A DNA stretch of 64,000 nt, taken from Sediminibacterium roseum (GTDB lineage: Bacteria > Bacteroidota > Bacteroidia > Chitinophagales > Chitinophagaceae). Where the stretch lies: assembly GCF_009939005.1 (NCBI RefSeq), contig NZ_JAACJS010000015.1:1490325-1554324 (forward strand), given 5' to 3'. Below, piece after piece: positions 50,442 through 60,240 of this stretch. The position numbers and the translations under genes are program-made. Below the pieces are notes generated by a model, which was not told the origin of the DNA, searched no databases, and was given only the letters and a program-made list of their open reading frames with translations. Position 1 is the first letter of the stretch, and each line of letters starts with the position of its first letter.

Positions 50442-51026
50442 CTAACTGTAATACGGGCTGATCATAAAGTAAACCACCGGCCCCGTAACCGCAACATAAA
50501 ACCACAACGGCCATGTAATGCGCGCGATCTTCTTGTGTGCAGCAAATTCTGATGTTAACCCACGGTATGCAGTGAACAGGATGATCGGGAGCGTTAACCC
50601 CGCAAGTAAAATATGCGTGCTGAGGATGACGAAATAAACGACGCGGGTTTTGCCTACAACGGCCAGTTCCTGTGCGCTCACGATCCCATCATGATCCGCA
50701 TCTCCAAACAATGCTTCGCCGGCAAAGAGACGATGCATGACGTATGAAAGCAGGAATAATACCGACAATGCCAGTGCTGCGATCATCATTTTCTTGTGTT
50801 GCTGGTACCGCTGTTTTTTTACGGCAACCAGGGCCGCAACCAGCAATACTGCGACAATTGTATTGATAGCAGCATTTGCAGTTGCAAAAATGTGTATGTC
50901 GAAACCAAGGTCAGCCGTAAGATGGTAGCGGCCCAGAACCGAAACAAGGGCAAACACAACAACGGAAAAAATACCAATGAGCCACCTGGCTTTTGTGTCG
51001 TTCTTTGTGAGTGATGGTGCTAGCAT
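50442..51026 (-). CDS. DUF420-family membrane protein with an EF-hand-like loop
   Basis: 194 residues with about five hydrophobic segments. The YHLTADLGFDIHIFATANA region and CVILSTHILLAGLTLPIILF-like helix (VILSTHILLAGLTLPIILF) are those of DUF420 proteins, which accompany cytochrome oxidase genes. Between two helices lies D109-E120, DADHDGIVSAQE, a textbook 12-residue EF-hand calcium loop. DUF420 proteins are thought to act in oxidase assembly. It is the last gene of the respiratory cluster, 123 bases after the SCO gene. Confidence 0.85.
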   Translation of the reverse strand: MLAPSLTKNDTKARWLIGIFSVVVFALVSVLGRYHLTADLGFDIHIFATANAAINTIVAVLLVAALVAVKKQRYQQHKKMMIAALALSVLFLLSYVMHRLFAGEALFGDADHDGIVSAQELAVVGKTRVVYFVILSTHILLAGLTLPIILFTAYRGLTSEFAAHKKIARITWPLWFYVAVTGPVVYFMISPYYS

Positions 51027-51149
51027 TTTGGTTGGTTCGTTTGTGATGTTAGTTAATGGTTTGTTTGTTTTACCAACGGTGCGGTTCCTGTTTAACGGCG
51101 CTTAATTGTTTTTGTTACTTGCATGATACATACCGGTAACAAAATGTTG

Positions 51150-51962
51150 CTACCCGTTGGCCTTTCTTTTGTTGCGCAGGTAGACCATAAAGAAGATCAC
51201 GCTTACGATGATGATGAGCCATAACCAGCTCAGGTCAAGTATAGCGGCAAATACTTCGTTCTTCTTTTTCTTGTCTTTCTCGAGCATCAGCAAACCGATG
51301 TCGCGCGCAAGTTTTGAAAGGGATGTAGAATCCAGCCCGTTGTAATAACCGCGTATCACCTTCTCTTTATCGATCAGCACAAAACGGCTGGTATGAACAA
51401 ATTCAGGGCTCACGGGCTCATCGCTGAACTTGTCTACTTTCAGTTCCTGGAAAGCAAAATTATAGATAGAATCCCTGTTTCCCGTTAAGAGCCACCAGTT
51501 GTCGTGGTTAACGCCGTACTGGTCTGCGTAGTGTTTTAAAACAGGAACACTGTCGCGTTGCGGATCCACTGTGAGCGACATAAACTGTACGATCGATGTA
51601 TCCACTTTTTTTCTCAGGTCGCCGCCACGCAAAAACGATTGCTGCAGTTTAGACATGTTGTAGGTGAGCTTTGGACAGATGCTTCCGCAGCTGGTAAAGA
51701 AAAGGTCTACCACCAGTATTTTTCCCGGCTTATCGTACAGGCTCACCGAATCGCCCAGCTGGTTGCGGAGATGGATGTTGGCGGTGGTGTGCCAGATGCT
51801 GTCGGAGATGGTCTTGCCGTTCACTACGCGTTCCGATACGGAATCGAGCAGGTACCTGCGTGGCATTTCTACCGTATTGCTGGTGGCGTATCGCAACAAA
51901 AGATAACAGCAGAGCGGCAGCAGCAGTGCAACACAGAGTCCGGTAAGTGCTTTTTTATTCAT
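51150..51962 (-). CDS. SCO1/SenC-family copper chaperone for cytochrome oxidase
   Basis: 270 residues. An N-terminal helix (LCVALLLPLCCYLLL) anchors a periplasmic thioredoxin-like domain. The copper site is CGSIC at residues 92-96 (CxxxC) with the distal histidine in PEFVHTSRFV. A second hydrophobic stretch near the end (LSWLWLIIIVSVIFFMVYL) is an unusual C-terminal anchor. It delivers copper to the CuA site of subunit II and lies with the oxidase genes, between subunit IV and DUF420. Confidence 0.92.
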   Translation of the reverse strand: MNKKALTGLCVALLLPLCCYLLLRYATSNTVEMPRRYLLDSVSERVVNGKTISDSIWHTTANIHLRNQLGDSVSLYDKPGKILVVDLFFTSCGSICPKLTYNMSKLQQSFLRGGDLRKKVDTSIVQFMSLTVDPQRDSVPVLKHYADQYGVNHDNWWLLTGNRDSIYNFAFQELKVDKFSDEPVSPEFVHTSRFVLIDKEKVIRGYYNGLDSTSLSKLARDIGLLMLEKDKKKKNEVFAAILDLSWLWLIIIVSVIFFMVYLRNKRKANG

Positions 51963-52065
51963 GGTATACCTATAAAAAAACCATCGTTCAGAACGATGGT
52001 TTTAATAATATTTGAAAGGAGTTCACTACTATTTATTCCACCGTACCGCCGGTAGTTTGTGTGTA

Positions 52066-52548
52066 TTAGTGTTTCGCCTCGTCGTGTTTGGTGTCTTCGT
52101 GTTTTTCTTCGGCGGCGCCTTCGTGTTTCTTTTCAGCAGCGCCGTGTTCTTTCTTTTCTACTTTGATGGTGCTTTGCTCCTTGAAATGCGGATCGTACGT
52201 ATTTCTCAAATGACGGAACGAATTTCCATCGTATAAAAACGCGATGATGAACCAGATGAACAGTGCCAACGGAACAACGATGGTCATGATCAGGTTTTTC
52301 AATTCATGGCCAAGGTGCATGAAATAGGAAACGATGTAGAATGCCTTTGCAAGCATCAGGATGATGATCGTTCCTTTGATGGCCAGGCGCATGCCGCTTT
52401 CGTGGTCAAAGCCCATCATCCAGAAACCGAGGATCAGTTCAATGATCGTAAGTACCGAAAGGATGATCGTAACCTTGATGATCTCTTTTACACCACCGCC
52501 TGAATGTTCCTGGTGACCGTGCTCGTTATGTTCTACTGTATGTGCCAT
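52066..52548 (-). CDS. Cytochrome c oxidase subunit IV-type protein
   Basis: 160 residues. Three hydrophobic segments (EIIKVTIILSVLTIIELILG, IILMLAKAFYIVSYFMHLGH, MTIVVPLALFIWFIIAFLY) match prokaryotic subunit IV (COX4_pro). The N-terminus is histidine-rich and the C-terminal ~35 residues are a charged Lys/Glu/His tail. Small subunit IV proteins stabilise aa3-type oxidases. It follows the subunit III genes in the same operon. Confidence 0.88.
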   Translation of the reverse strand: MAHTVEHNEHGHQEHSGGGVKEIIKVTIILSVLTIIELILGFWMMGFDHESGMRLAIKGTIIILMLAKAFYIVSYFMHLGHELKNLIMTIVVPLALFIWFIIAFLYDGNSFRHLRNTYDPHFKEQSTIKVEKKEHGAAEKKHEGAAEEKHEDTKHDEAKH

Positions 52549-52592
52549 GGTTATTTAAGTTTGGAGTTAGGGGTTTGGGTTTCCAGTTGTTG

Positions 52593-53270
52593 TTAGATAA
52601 GGTAAAAACAAGTGAATACAAATACCCAAACAAGGTCTACAAAGTGCCAATACAAACCGGCTTTCTCGATCATGAGGTAATGCCCGCGTTTTTCAAATTT
52701 GTCCATGAGTGTCATGATCAGCATAATGATGTTGATCACTACCCCAGAGAATACGTGGAAACCGTGGAAACCTGTTATCGTAAAGAAGTAGTTTGTAAAG
52801 TTGGTTGATGATGCGGTTCCGTCTGCATTCAGGAACGGGTTAGAGCCCCACCATGCGCCTTCGTGGTGAAGGTGGTTCCACTCCCATGCCTGGCAACCGA
52901 GGAACGCGAGACCGCCGATGATGGTCCAGATAAGGTTGATCACCACTTTCTTTTTGTTCATCTGGTGGCCCGCATGAACCGCAAGCACCATGGTAACAGA
53001 GGAGATGATGAGAATGAAGGTCATGATACTCACGAACACCAACGGCGCGTGTACGCCTTCGGGTGCGAATGGGAAGCTTTTGAAGACTTCATTCGGGTCA
53101 GGCCATCCGTTGGTTGAGAAACGGATCGTTCCGTAAGAGATCAGGAACGCGCCAAATGTGAAAGCGTCACTCATCAGGAAATACCACATCATCAATTTCC
53201 CGTATTCTACGTTGAACGGGCTCTTTCCGCCGCTCCACAATTTGGTTGGTGTAACTGTTGTTGTTGACAT
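52593..53270 (-). CDS. ctaE: Cytochrome c oxidase subunit III
   Basis: 225 residues with about five membrane helices. Conserved elements are LMMWYFLMSDAFTFGAFLIS, FYFTTGFHGFHV-type (FFTITGFHGFHVFSGVVINI) and YWHFVDLVWVFVFTCFYL at the C-terminus, with the lipid- and helix-packing histidines and glutamate of subunit III. It supports proton uptake and stability of subunit I. A second subunit III-like gene lies 78 bases upstream, so the oxidase may use both. Confidence 0.92.
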   Translation of the reverse strand: MSTTTVTPTKLWSGGKSPFNVEYGKLMMWYFLMSDAFTFGAFLISYGTIRFSTNGWPDPNEVFKSFPFAPEGVHAPLVFVSIMTFILIISSVTMVLAVHAGHQMNKKKVVINLIWTIIGGLAFLGCQAWEWNHLHHEGAWWGSNPFLNADGTASSTNFTNYFFTITGFHGFHVFSGVVINIIMLIMTLMDKFEKRGHYLMIEKAGLYWHFVDLVWVFVFTCFYLI

Positions 53271-53348
53271 GAGCTTGATCTAAAATTTCGTTACAAAAAT
53301 ATTGGCTGCCGTTCAAAAAAGCTGAATTAACCGCAACTTTTTCTCAGC

Positions 53349-53924
53349 CTATCCTATCCAGTTATAGAAGACAAACAGGTAGATCCAGATCACATCTACA
53401 AAATGCCAGTAGGTGCTTACAAGATCTATCGGTAAACTGCTATAATTTTTTACGCGTGATGCATATGCCCTTATAAAGATCGTGAGCAACGCCGCCACTC
53501 CTCCCAGCACGTGCAGTATGTGCACCCATGTGATCACGTACAAAAATGAAGCCGACGAGTTGCTTTTTGGCCCGATCAGCGCGATGCCCCTGTTCTCCAG
53601 GTCGCTGAACCCGTACAACTGCAGCGCCATAAAGGTTACGCCCAGCAATGCGGTGAGCGTGATCAATACCCTGTACCTGCTGATCTCACGCGCCTTGAAT
53701 GCTTTTGCCGCAAGATGAATGGTTACGCTGCTCAGCATGATCACGAATGTTGAGTACCAGAACACTTTGGGCACAGCAAATTCGAGCCAGTTGCCCGTAT
53801 TGCGTTTTACGATATATGCACTCGTAAACGCAATAAACATCATCACAATACTACCCATAGCCACCCACAAGGTAAACTTGTGCGGGTGTATTCTTTGGGG
53901 AGGGTTCGTTTGCACCGTGAACAT
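53349..53924 (-). CDS. Second heme-copper oxidase subunit III-like protein
   Basis: 191 residues, shorter than the neighbour. FTLWVAMGSIVMMFIAFTSA, FLYVITWVHILHVLGGVAAL and YWHFVDVIWIYLFVFYNW identify the subunit III fold. The shorter length and missing first helices fit the CoxC-like paralogue often paired with a full subunit III in Bacteroidota. It is encoded between heme O synthase and subunit III. Whether both are part of the same complex is not shown by sequence. Confidence 0.88.
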   Translation of the reverse strand: MFTVQTNPPQRIHPHKFTLWVAMGSIVMMFIAFTSAYIVKRNTGNWLEFAVPKVFWYSTFVIMLSSVTIHLAAKAFKAREISRYRVLITLTALLGVTFMALQLYGFSDLENRGIALIGPKSNSSASFLYVITWVHILHVLGGVAALLTIFIRAYASRVKNYSSLPIDLVSTYWHFVDVIWIYLFVFYNWIG

Positions 53925-53930
53925 ATTTAA

Positions 53931-54089
53931 TTAGTAATTAGAAATTAGCAATTAGTAATTTGTTTTGATCCAGCAGCCGGCAAGGCAATTTGTAATTAGA
54001 AATTAGCAATTAGAAATTAGTAATTTGTTAGGTCCATCAGCTATCCCCCGGCAATCAATAATTCTTAATTCCTAATTTCTAATTCCTAA
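53931..54089. repeat. AT-rich short direct and inverted repeats
   Basis: Between the subunit III-like gene and ctaB, units such as TAATTAGAAATTAGCAATTAG recur several times, and complementary AATTCCTAATTTCTAATT lies at the other end. Similar units precede the ActB gene's far end at 62463-62535 and upstream of korB near 24510-24540. No gene is seen here. Confidence 0.65.
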
Positions 54090-55058
54090 TTATATTGTTT
54101 TGTCTGCCAAAAGCGCCAAAAGCACAATAGGCAGGTATATATAGCTGCTGAACATCACCCTTCTCGCTGCTTTCGCGTTCATTTCGTTGTACAGGCGTAT
54201 GCTTTGTACCACCATGAACAGGTTTGCCGCGATGAGGATCCACATACTTACCTGGCCCGTCATTCCGAAGTAATAAGGAAGTATGCCAACCGGTATCATC
54301 AATACCGAATACATAATGCCTTGTACCGCGGTAAAACGCGTCGGGCCCTTTTCTGCGGGCAACAGTTTGAAACCGGCTTTGCTGTAATCGCTGTGCGCTA
54401 CCCAGGCAATGGCCCAGAAATGCGGGAACTGCCAGAGAAACTGTATCGCGAAAAGAACATAGCCGCCTGCGTTTGAAAACGTTTTTCCGTTTACCGTCAT
54501 CGTTTCAAACGGGTTCAGTGCGCCTGTTGCCGCAACCCATCCTATCAAACATGGCAATGCGCCCGGAAAGGCACCTACCAAAACTGCTATTGAATTCACT
54601 TTTTTTAATGGCGTATAAATAAACGCGTATAAAAACAAACTGAAGGCCGACAACCATGCCGCGTTCCAGTTGAACCCATTTTCTGTTTTAAAGAACCAAC
54701 CCATCATAAACACACCCAGCAGTCCTGCAATGGTTGCGAATGTATAGGCTTCCTGCTGGCTCATCCTGCCGCTTGCCACCGGGCGCGAAGCGGTGCGTTT
54801 CATCATTGCGTCCGTATCTTTTTCTACGGCCTGGTTGATGGCGTTTGCGCTTCCTGTGATCAGCATGCCCGCCACAAAAAGAACAACAACCTGTAACCAG
54901 TTGTATTCCACGTTAGGCGCCAGCAGGTAACAGATCACGCAGGAAAAAACCACCGTAAAACTCAACGTGAATTTTATCAGCTGGAAATAATCTCTGACCT
55001 TGGATGCCTTTTTCAAGGACCCCGACTCCACCACTGATTCGTTCGTTGTTGGTTCCAC
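54090..55058 (-). CDS. ctaB: Heme O synthase (protoheme IX farnesyltransferase)
   Basis: 322 residues, about nine membrane helices. The UbiA motif is NAINQAVEKDTDAMMKRTAS (Asp-rich, near residue 87-106) followed by RPVASGRMS, and the second motif is YSKAGFKLLP region. It attaches a farnesyl tail to heme B, giving heme O, the precursor of heme A. It lies within the oxidase cluster between subunit I and subunit III genes. Confidence 0.94.
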   Translation of the reverse strand: MEPTTNESVVESGSLKKASKVRDYFQLIKFTLSFTVVFSCVICYLLAPNVEYNWLQVVVLFVAGMLITGSANAINQAVEKDTDAMMKRTASRPVASGRMSQQEAYTFATIAGLLGVFMMGWFFKTENGFNWNAAWLSAFSLFLYAFIYTPLKKVNSIAVLVGAFPGALPCLIGWVAATGALNPFETMTVNGKTFSNAGGYVLFAIQFLWQFPHFWAIAWVAHSDYSKAGFKLLPAEKGPTRFTAVQGIMYSVLMIPVGILPYYFGMTGQVSMWILIAANLFMVVQSIRLYNEMNAKAARRVMFSSYIYLPIVLLALLADKTI

Positions 55059-55196
55059 TGATAATCTGCGGTTTAAAGAACGATGCTCCTTCTTACAGGA
55101 GCATCGACTTATTTTTTATTTCAATGTGCGATGAACTACCCCCTTTCCTTCCTCTCTTGTACTACCGTTCATTTTGTTCGCACCAAAGATCTTCAA

Positions 55197-57011
55197 TTAG
55201 TGATGACTCTCGTTCTCTCCCACCGGCGTTACCTGGGTTATGAACTCCTGCCCGTCCTTACCATAATCGTATGCCCAACGGTGTACCTCAGGAATTTCAC
55301 CAGGCCAGTTTCCATGACCCGGGCGGATCGGTGTTGTCCATTCCAAAGTATTGGCCGACCATGGGTTGAGCGTTGTAACTTTTCTTCCTTTGAAAATGGA
55401 ATAGAAGAAGTTGAACAGGAACAGGAACTGTGCCGCAAACACGATCATCGCAACGGTGCTGATGAAACGGTTCAGTTCTACGAACTGTTTGAAGCTTTCC
55501 CAGATGCTGTAATCGTAGTAACGGCGTGGCATACCTGCGAGCCCTTCGTAGTGCATTGGCCAGAAGATCATATAGGCGCCTGCGATGGTGATCCAGAAGT
55601 GCATGTACGCCAGTGAATTGTTCATGTAACGGCCATACATTTTAGGGAACCAGTGGTAGATACCGGCAAACATTCCAAACATGGATGCAACACCCATTAC
55701 AATGTGGAAGTGTGCGATAACGAAATAGGTATCGTGCAGGTGAATATCCAGTGCCGAGTTTCCTAACCAGATACCGGTCAATCCACCTGAAATGAACAGG
55801 CTCACAAAACCGATCGCGAACAGCATACCCGGTGTGAAGCGTACGTTACCTCTCCACAAAGTGGTGAGCCAGTTGAACACCTTGATGGCCGATGGTACGG
55901 CGATCAACAGGGTAAGGAGTACGAATACCGATCCGAGGAACGGGTTCAATCCTGTTACGAACATGTGGTGCGCCCATACAAGGAACGCGAGTATCGCGAT
56001 AGCGAACAACGATCCGATCATGGCCATGTAACCGAAGATCGGTTTGCGCGAATTCACGGATAAGATCTCTGATACCATTCCCATTGCCGGCAGCAGGATG
56101 ATGTACACTTCGGGGTGGCCCAGGAACCAGAACAAGTGCTGGTAAAGGATAGCGCTACCACCTTCGTTTGGCAATGCGCCCACGCCGCTTACAAATATGT
56201 CTGAGAGATAGAAACTTGTTCCGAAGTTCCTGTCGAAGATCAATAAGATAAATCCTGAGAACAATACAGGGAACGACAATACGCCGAGTACCGCTGTAAA
56301 GAACAATGCCCAGATGGTGAGCGGCAGGCGCGTCATGCTCATGCCTTTTGTACGCATGTTCAGGATGGTTGCGATGTAGTTGAGGCCACCAAGCAACGAT
56401 GATACCACGAACAATGCCATCGATATCAACCAGAGATCCATACCGGTTTTAGAACCCGGCGATGCATCGCCCAGGGCGCTTAATGGCGGATAAGCCGTCC
56501 AGCCACCGGAGAAAGGACCAGTTTCAACAAAAATGGAAGAGAGCATTACGATGCTCGCGATAAAGAAGAACCAGTAGCTGAGCATGTTCAGGAACGGAGA
56601 CGCCATATCGCGTGCACCAACCTGCAATGGAATCAGGAAGTTGGCGAATGTACCGCTCAATCCTGCTGTCAATACAAAGAACACCAACACGGTTCCGTGC
56701 GTGGTAACAAGCGCATAATAAGCTTCCGGTGTGATGCGGCCGCCTTTTGCCCATTTACCAAGGATGTCTTCCAGCCATGGGAAAGTAGAATCAGGATAAC
56801 CCAATTGCAAACGGAACAACACGCTCATCAATCCACCCAACACTGCCCAAACCATACCGGTGATCAGGAACTGCTTCGCGATCATCTTATGATCCATGCT
56901 GAATACATACTTGCTGATGAACGTTTCATGGTGATGGTGCTCATGATGATGATCACCATGCGCATCATGCGTCCCGGTTGAATGTGCGTGTAAAACAGCT
57001 TCGTTACTCAT
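55197..57011 (-). CDS. ctaD: Cytochrome c oxidase subunit I
   Basis: 604 residues, 12 or more membrane helices. Heme and CuB ligands are recognisable: the low-spin heme histidine in YYALVTTHGTVLVF, the GHPEVYIILLP loop with its His-Tyr cross-link pair, HHMFVTG for the two CuB histidines, and HFHIVMG for the high-spin and low-spin heme ligands. A histidine-rich N-terminal tail (residues ~8-30) is unusual but seen in Bacteroidota. It reduces O2 to water and pumps protons. Confidence 0.96.
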   Translation of the reverse strand: MSNEAVLHAHSTGTHDAHGDHHHEHHHHETFISKYVFSMDHKMIAKQFLITGMVWAVLGGLMSVLFRLQLGYPDSTFPWLEDILGKWAKGGRITPEAYYALVTTHGTVLVFFVLTAGLSGTFANFLIPLQVGARDMASPFLNMLSYWFFFIASIVMLSSIFVETGPFSGGWTAYPPLSALGDASPGSKTGMDLWLISMALFVVSSLLGGLNYIATILNMRTKGMSMTRLPLTIWALFFTAVLGVLSFPVLFSGFILLIFDRNFGTSFYLSDIFVSGVGALPNEGGSAILYQHLFWFLGHPEVYIILLPAMGMVSEILSVNSRKPIFGYMAMIGSLFAIAILAFLVWAHHMFVTGLNPFLGSVFVLLTLLIAVPSAIKVFNWLTTLWRGNVRFTPGMLFAIGFVSLFISGGLTGIWLGNSALDIHLHDTYFVIAHFHIVMGVASMFGMFAGIYHWFPKMYGRYMNNSLAYMHFWITIAGAYMIFWPMHYEGLAGMPRRYYDYSIWESFKQFVELNRFISTVAMIVFAAQFLFLFNFFYSIFKGRKVTTLNPWSANTLEWTTPIRPGHGNWPGEIPEVHRWAYDYGKDGQEFITQVTPVGENESHH

Positions 57012-57112
57012 ACTCTGTTTCTTTTTTACCCACCGGAGCCTCGGCGCAGGTGGGTCTTATTTTTATTAGTTCGATTCTCTAAAAACTTATTACTTAAACA
57101 TGTTACCGTGAA

Positions 57113-58174
57113 CTACAACTTCGCGATCGTCTTTTTCGCTGCCGTATCCACTCCTTTCACTGCAACCGAATCTTTTTTATTAGACGGGTCCAGGTCGGGA
57201 TGCACCACCAGGTAAGTTGGTTTTTGTTTTGCGATCCACATATCGTATTCTTCCGGCTCCACTACTTCGATGATACCGCGCATGGAGAAGTGGTTGTTAC
57301 CGCACATCTGGTCGCAGCTGATCTCGTACACAAAGTTTGGATTCTTTGTAAGCTCCGCCATTTCCTTGGTTGTGTATTTTGGCGTGAACCACATGGTGGT
57401 TGGAATGCCCGGTACCGCATCCATCTTCATGCGGAAATGCGAAAGGCCCACATCATGGATCACATCGCGTGAGCCGATAACGAGTTTTACGGGACGTCCC
57501 TTTACCAACACCAGTTTTTCGCTTGTAACAATATCGTCGTGGCTGAGCTTATCGTCCCAAAGGATACCCAGCTGGTTGTTATCGGCGTCGTTGATGTTCT
57601 TGTAATATTTTTTTCCGAAGGCGCCGTCTTTACCCGGGTAGCGGAAGATCCAGCTGAATTGTTTACCGGTAACCTCAACGGTCATTGCCTGTGCAGGAGG
57701 TTCGCCGGTGAAGAGGAACCAGTTGCGGAGGCCGATCACCACCAGCACCGTTAATACGATGGCGGGAACGATGGTCCATAAAACTTCGAGCTTGTTGTTG
57801 TGCGGGAAATAGAAAACCTTACGGTCGCTGTCCTGGTATTTGTATGCGAACCAGAAAAGCACAACCTGCGTTAACACGAAAACGATACCTGTTACAGCGA
57901 TGGTGATCCACAACATTGAATCAACGCGTGCGCCTTCAACGCTGCCGGAGTCAACGGCGAGTAATGTTTTGTGGAAATAGAGTTTGTTGCAATACCAAAC
58001 GCCGATCATTCCAACGATTAAGAAAACAACCATCATGAACCCGTTGATCTTGTTGTTTTGTCTACGGCTGGTTTCTTCGCCTTTCAATACAGATACATAC
58101 TCGCTGGCTTTGGCGATCTGGAAGATCACAACAAAAATCAGAACGATCACTGCTATGGTTAAAAACATTGTCAT
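57113..58174 (-). CDS. ctaC: Cytochrome c oxidase subunit II
   Basis: 353 residues. The CuA site is present: a histidine in SRDVIHDVGLS and the C-terminal CDQMCGNNHFSM (CxxxCxxxHxxM). Four hydrophobic segments precede it (starting FLTIAVIVLIFVVIFQIA), two more than the standard two helices. There is no fused cytochrome c domain. It accepts electrons from a periplasmic cytochrome or directly from the alternative complex III and passes them to subunit I. Start chosen at the first ATG, 58174. Confidence 0.94.
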   Translation of the reverse strand: MTMFLTIAVIVLIFVVIFQIAKASEYVSVLKGEETSRRQNNKINGFMMVVFLIVGMIGVWYCNKLYFHKTLLAVDSGSVEGARVDSMLWITIAVTGIVFVLTQVVLFWFAYKYQDSDRKVFYFPHNNKLEVLWTIVPAIVLTVLVVIGLRNWFLFTGEPPAQAMTVEVTGKQFSWIFRYPGKDGAFGKKYYKNINDADNNQLGILWDDKLSHDDIVTSEKLVLVKGRPVKLVIGSRDVIHDVGLSHFRMKMDAVPGIPTTMWFTPKYTTKEMAELTKNPNFVYEISCDQMCGNNHFSMRGIIEVVEPEEYDMWIAKQKPTYLVVHPDLDPSNKKDSVAVKGVDTAAKKTIAKL

Positions 58175-58254
58175 AACGCTTTCTAATTATCTTATTTCTT
58201 ACAATTCTTTTTTTACACTGATCCCGGGAAATACCCGTGCCCAGTGCTGATGTT

Positions 58255-59481
58255 CTAAACCTGGTGAATGATACTTTCTTTCAGGAACGGATGGTGCTTC
58301 ACTACCAGTGGTTTGCTGGCGAGTGCGCGGCCCACGAAGAATATCATCAACCCAATGAACAAACTAAGGATACCGAAATCGAGCCAGCCCAGCGATACGT
58401 GTTCTTTCGAAAGGCTTCCCATTACCATCTGGTAGAAATCCAGCCAGTGACCGAAGATGATCAGTACTGCCATGAACGTCATCAGTGTATAGTTACGTTT
58501 TGCGGCGCGTTTCATCAGGATCAACAGCGGGCAAACGAAGTTGATGATGAGGTTAAGGAAGAATATTCCTTTGTACGGCCCTTGTACGCGGTGTTTGAAG
58601 TAAACGGTTTCTTCCGGAATGTTGGCGTACCAGATCAGCATATATTGTGCGAACCAGAGGTAGGTCCAGAAGATGGAGAAGGCGAACATGAACTTACCGA
58701 TGTCCTGCAGGTGCTCCTGGTTGGTGAGTTCGAGGTAGCCTTTGTTTTTCAGGTAGATCACCCACAGTGCGATCAATGCCATACCTGAAACGAATGAGCT
58801 TGCGAAAGTGTACCAGCTGTACATGGTAGAGTACCAGTGTGCATCGATGCTCATCATCCACAGCCATGGAATGGTAGAACCTACGGTTAAACCGAACCAT
58901 ACGGTGAACAATGCTGCGCGCACCGTTCCGCGGAGAATGAATTTTGCGCCTGTTTCCTGGTCCATTGCATTGTCTGCCTCTTCTGTAAGCTTGCGCATTC
59001 TCCATCCGAGAATGCTCCAGAGGGCGATGGTCAGGGTTGTCCAGATCACAAAGAATTTAAGGTTGAGGAAGCCTGATTTTCCTTTGAGGATCGGATCGGC
59101 GTTTACTGCTTCTGTATCGAGCCAGTGGTAGATATGGTGCTTGTCGCTGAATACAACATACATCAGCACGATAAAAGTGATCGATCCGAAAATAGGCACC
59201 ATCACCGAGATGGCTTCCGTTACGCGGCGGAAAGAGATCTGCCATCCGCCATGCGCCAACGTGGTTACACAGATAAAGAACATGGAAGCGTTACAGACCA
59301 ATGTCCAGAATATGGTATTGTACATGAGTGTTCCCCAGAAATGTGCCTGCTCGTGCACGTCGCCACTGAACCCTTTTGTTACGAGCCCGGTCACCAACGC
59401 AACCAATCCTACACCGATCAATGCCAGTGACCAGGTTTTCATTTTTGCGGGAATCTCAAATTGTTGTCTGATAGATGCCAT
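58255..59481 (-). CDS. actF: Alternative complex III subunit ActF (quinol:cytochrome c oxidoreductase membrane subunit)
   Basis: 408 residues with about ten helices of the NrfD-like fold, as in ActC. LVALVTGLVTKGFSGDVHEQ begins the first helix; repeated aromatic helix ends (FFICVTTLAHGGWQISFRR, IFWTYLWFAQYMLIWYANIP) are typical of ActF. With ActC it forms the quinol-oxidising membrane part of complex III. It lies between actE and subunit II of the oxidase. Confidence 0.92.
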   Translation of the reverse strand: MASIRQQFEIPAKMKTWSLALIGVGLVALVTGLVTKGFSGDVHEQAHFWGTLMYNTIFWTLVCNASMFFICVTTLAHGGWQISFRRVTEAISVMVPIFGSITFIVLMYVVFSDKHHIYHWLDTEAVNADPILKGKSGFLNLKFFVIWTTLTIALWSILGWRMRKLTEEADNAMDQETGAKFILRGTVRAALFTVWFGLTVGSTIPWLWMMSIDAHWYSTMYSWYTFASSFVSGMALIALWVIYLKNKGYLELTNQEHLQDIGKFMFAFSIFWTYLWFAQYMLIWYANIPEETVYFKHRVQGPYKGIFFLNLIINFVCPLLILMKRAAKRNYTLMTFMAVLIIFGHWLDFYQMVMGSLSKEHVSLGWLDFGILSLFIGLMIFFVGRALASKPLVVKHHPFLKESIIHQV

Positions 59482-59561
59482 CGTTGATTTCTTTAACTTT
59501 TAGCTTTTATCCGCTGCGGCGGATGCAGGCTTTTACAAATATTTCTGAACCTTTATTTCAA

Positions 59562-60215
59562 TTATTTTGCTACTGCCGGACTGCCTGCGGCGGCCGGGTT
59601 TGTTGTGGCCGGTGTTGCGGCCGGTTTTTTTGCGCCGTTCTGCTGCATTTTCACATATTTGATCACCATCCAGCGCTGTTTACGGTCGAGCTGCGATGCG
59701 TATGATCCCATGCTTCCTTTTCCGTAGGTAACTGAATAGAACATTTGTCCTTCAGGCATTACCGAAACCACTGCATCGCCTTTCAGGTTTTTGGGTGCTG
59801 CGGGGTAAGGGCCCTTACCATCGTTGTACAATGGGCCGTTGCCGTCGAGGTTTTTACCGTGGCAGATGCCGCAGTTGATGAGATACAATCTTTCTGCTTC
59901 GGCGAGATCGTCTTTCGACAGGGAGTCGATCGGGTTTACCACCGCTTTTGATGCCTCGTAGTTCCTGGTGCTGCCCACAGAATCCTTTGCAATGTGGAAC
60001 GGCATTTCTTCGCCACGCGCCAGTGTTCCGTTAACGGGGCGGTTGTTGTAGTTGATGCCTTTCTCTGCGAGGTTGCTGTGGTCCGCATAGGTTTCGTAAG
60101 CGCGGCTGTTGGCCATATCCGGCATGTATACATGTCCCGGAGTACGTTTCACATCGCTGCAACCAACGATCAGCGCTGTTGCGGACAATACAGTTATGAT
60201 TGATAATTTCTTCAT
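59562..60215 (-). CDS. actE: Alternative complex III monoheme cytochrome c subunit ActE
   Basis: 217 residues. A lipoprotein signal (lipobox IVGC, Cys19) anchors it to the membrane. One heme c motif CGICH lies at residues 115-119, and a methionine in SVMPEGQMFYSVTYGKGSMG can serve as the axial ligand. The C-terminus is an alanine/proline-rich linker. ActE takes electrons from ActB or ActA and passes them on to the oxidase. The cluster order agrees with act operons of Bacteroidota. Confidence 0.93.
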   Translation of the reverse strand: MKKLSIITVLSATALIVGCSDVKRTPGHVYMPDMANSRAYETYADHSNLAEKGINYNNRPVNGTLARGEEMPFHIAKDSVGSTRNYEASKAVVNPIDSLSKDDLAEAERLYLINCGICHGKNLDGNGPLYNDGKGPYPAAPKNLKGDAVVSVMPEGQMFYSVTYGKGSMGSYASQLDRKQRWMVIKYVKMQQNGAKKPAATPATTNPAAAGSPAVAK

Positions 60216-60240
60216 CGGACTTCTGTTCTAAATAATAATA

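Noticed and set aside
53931..54089. CRISPR-like array
   Set aside because: The repeats are short, imperfect, AT-rich and have no regular unique spacers; no cas genes are near.
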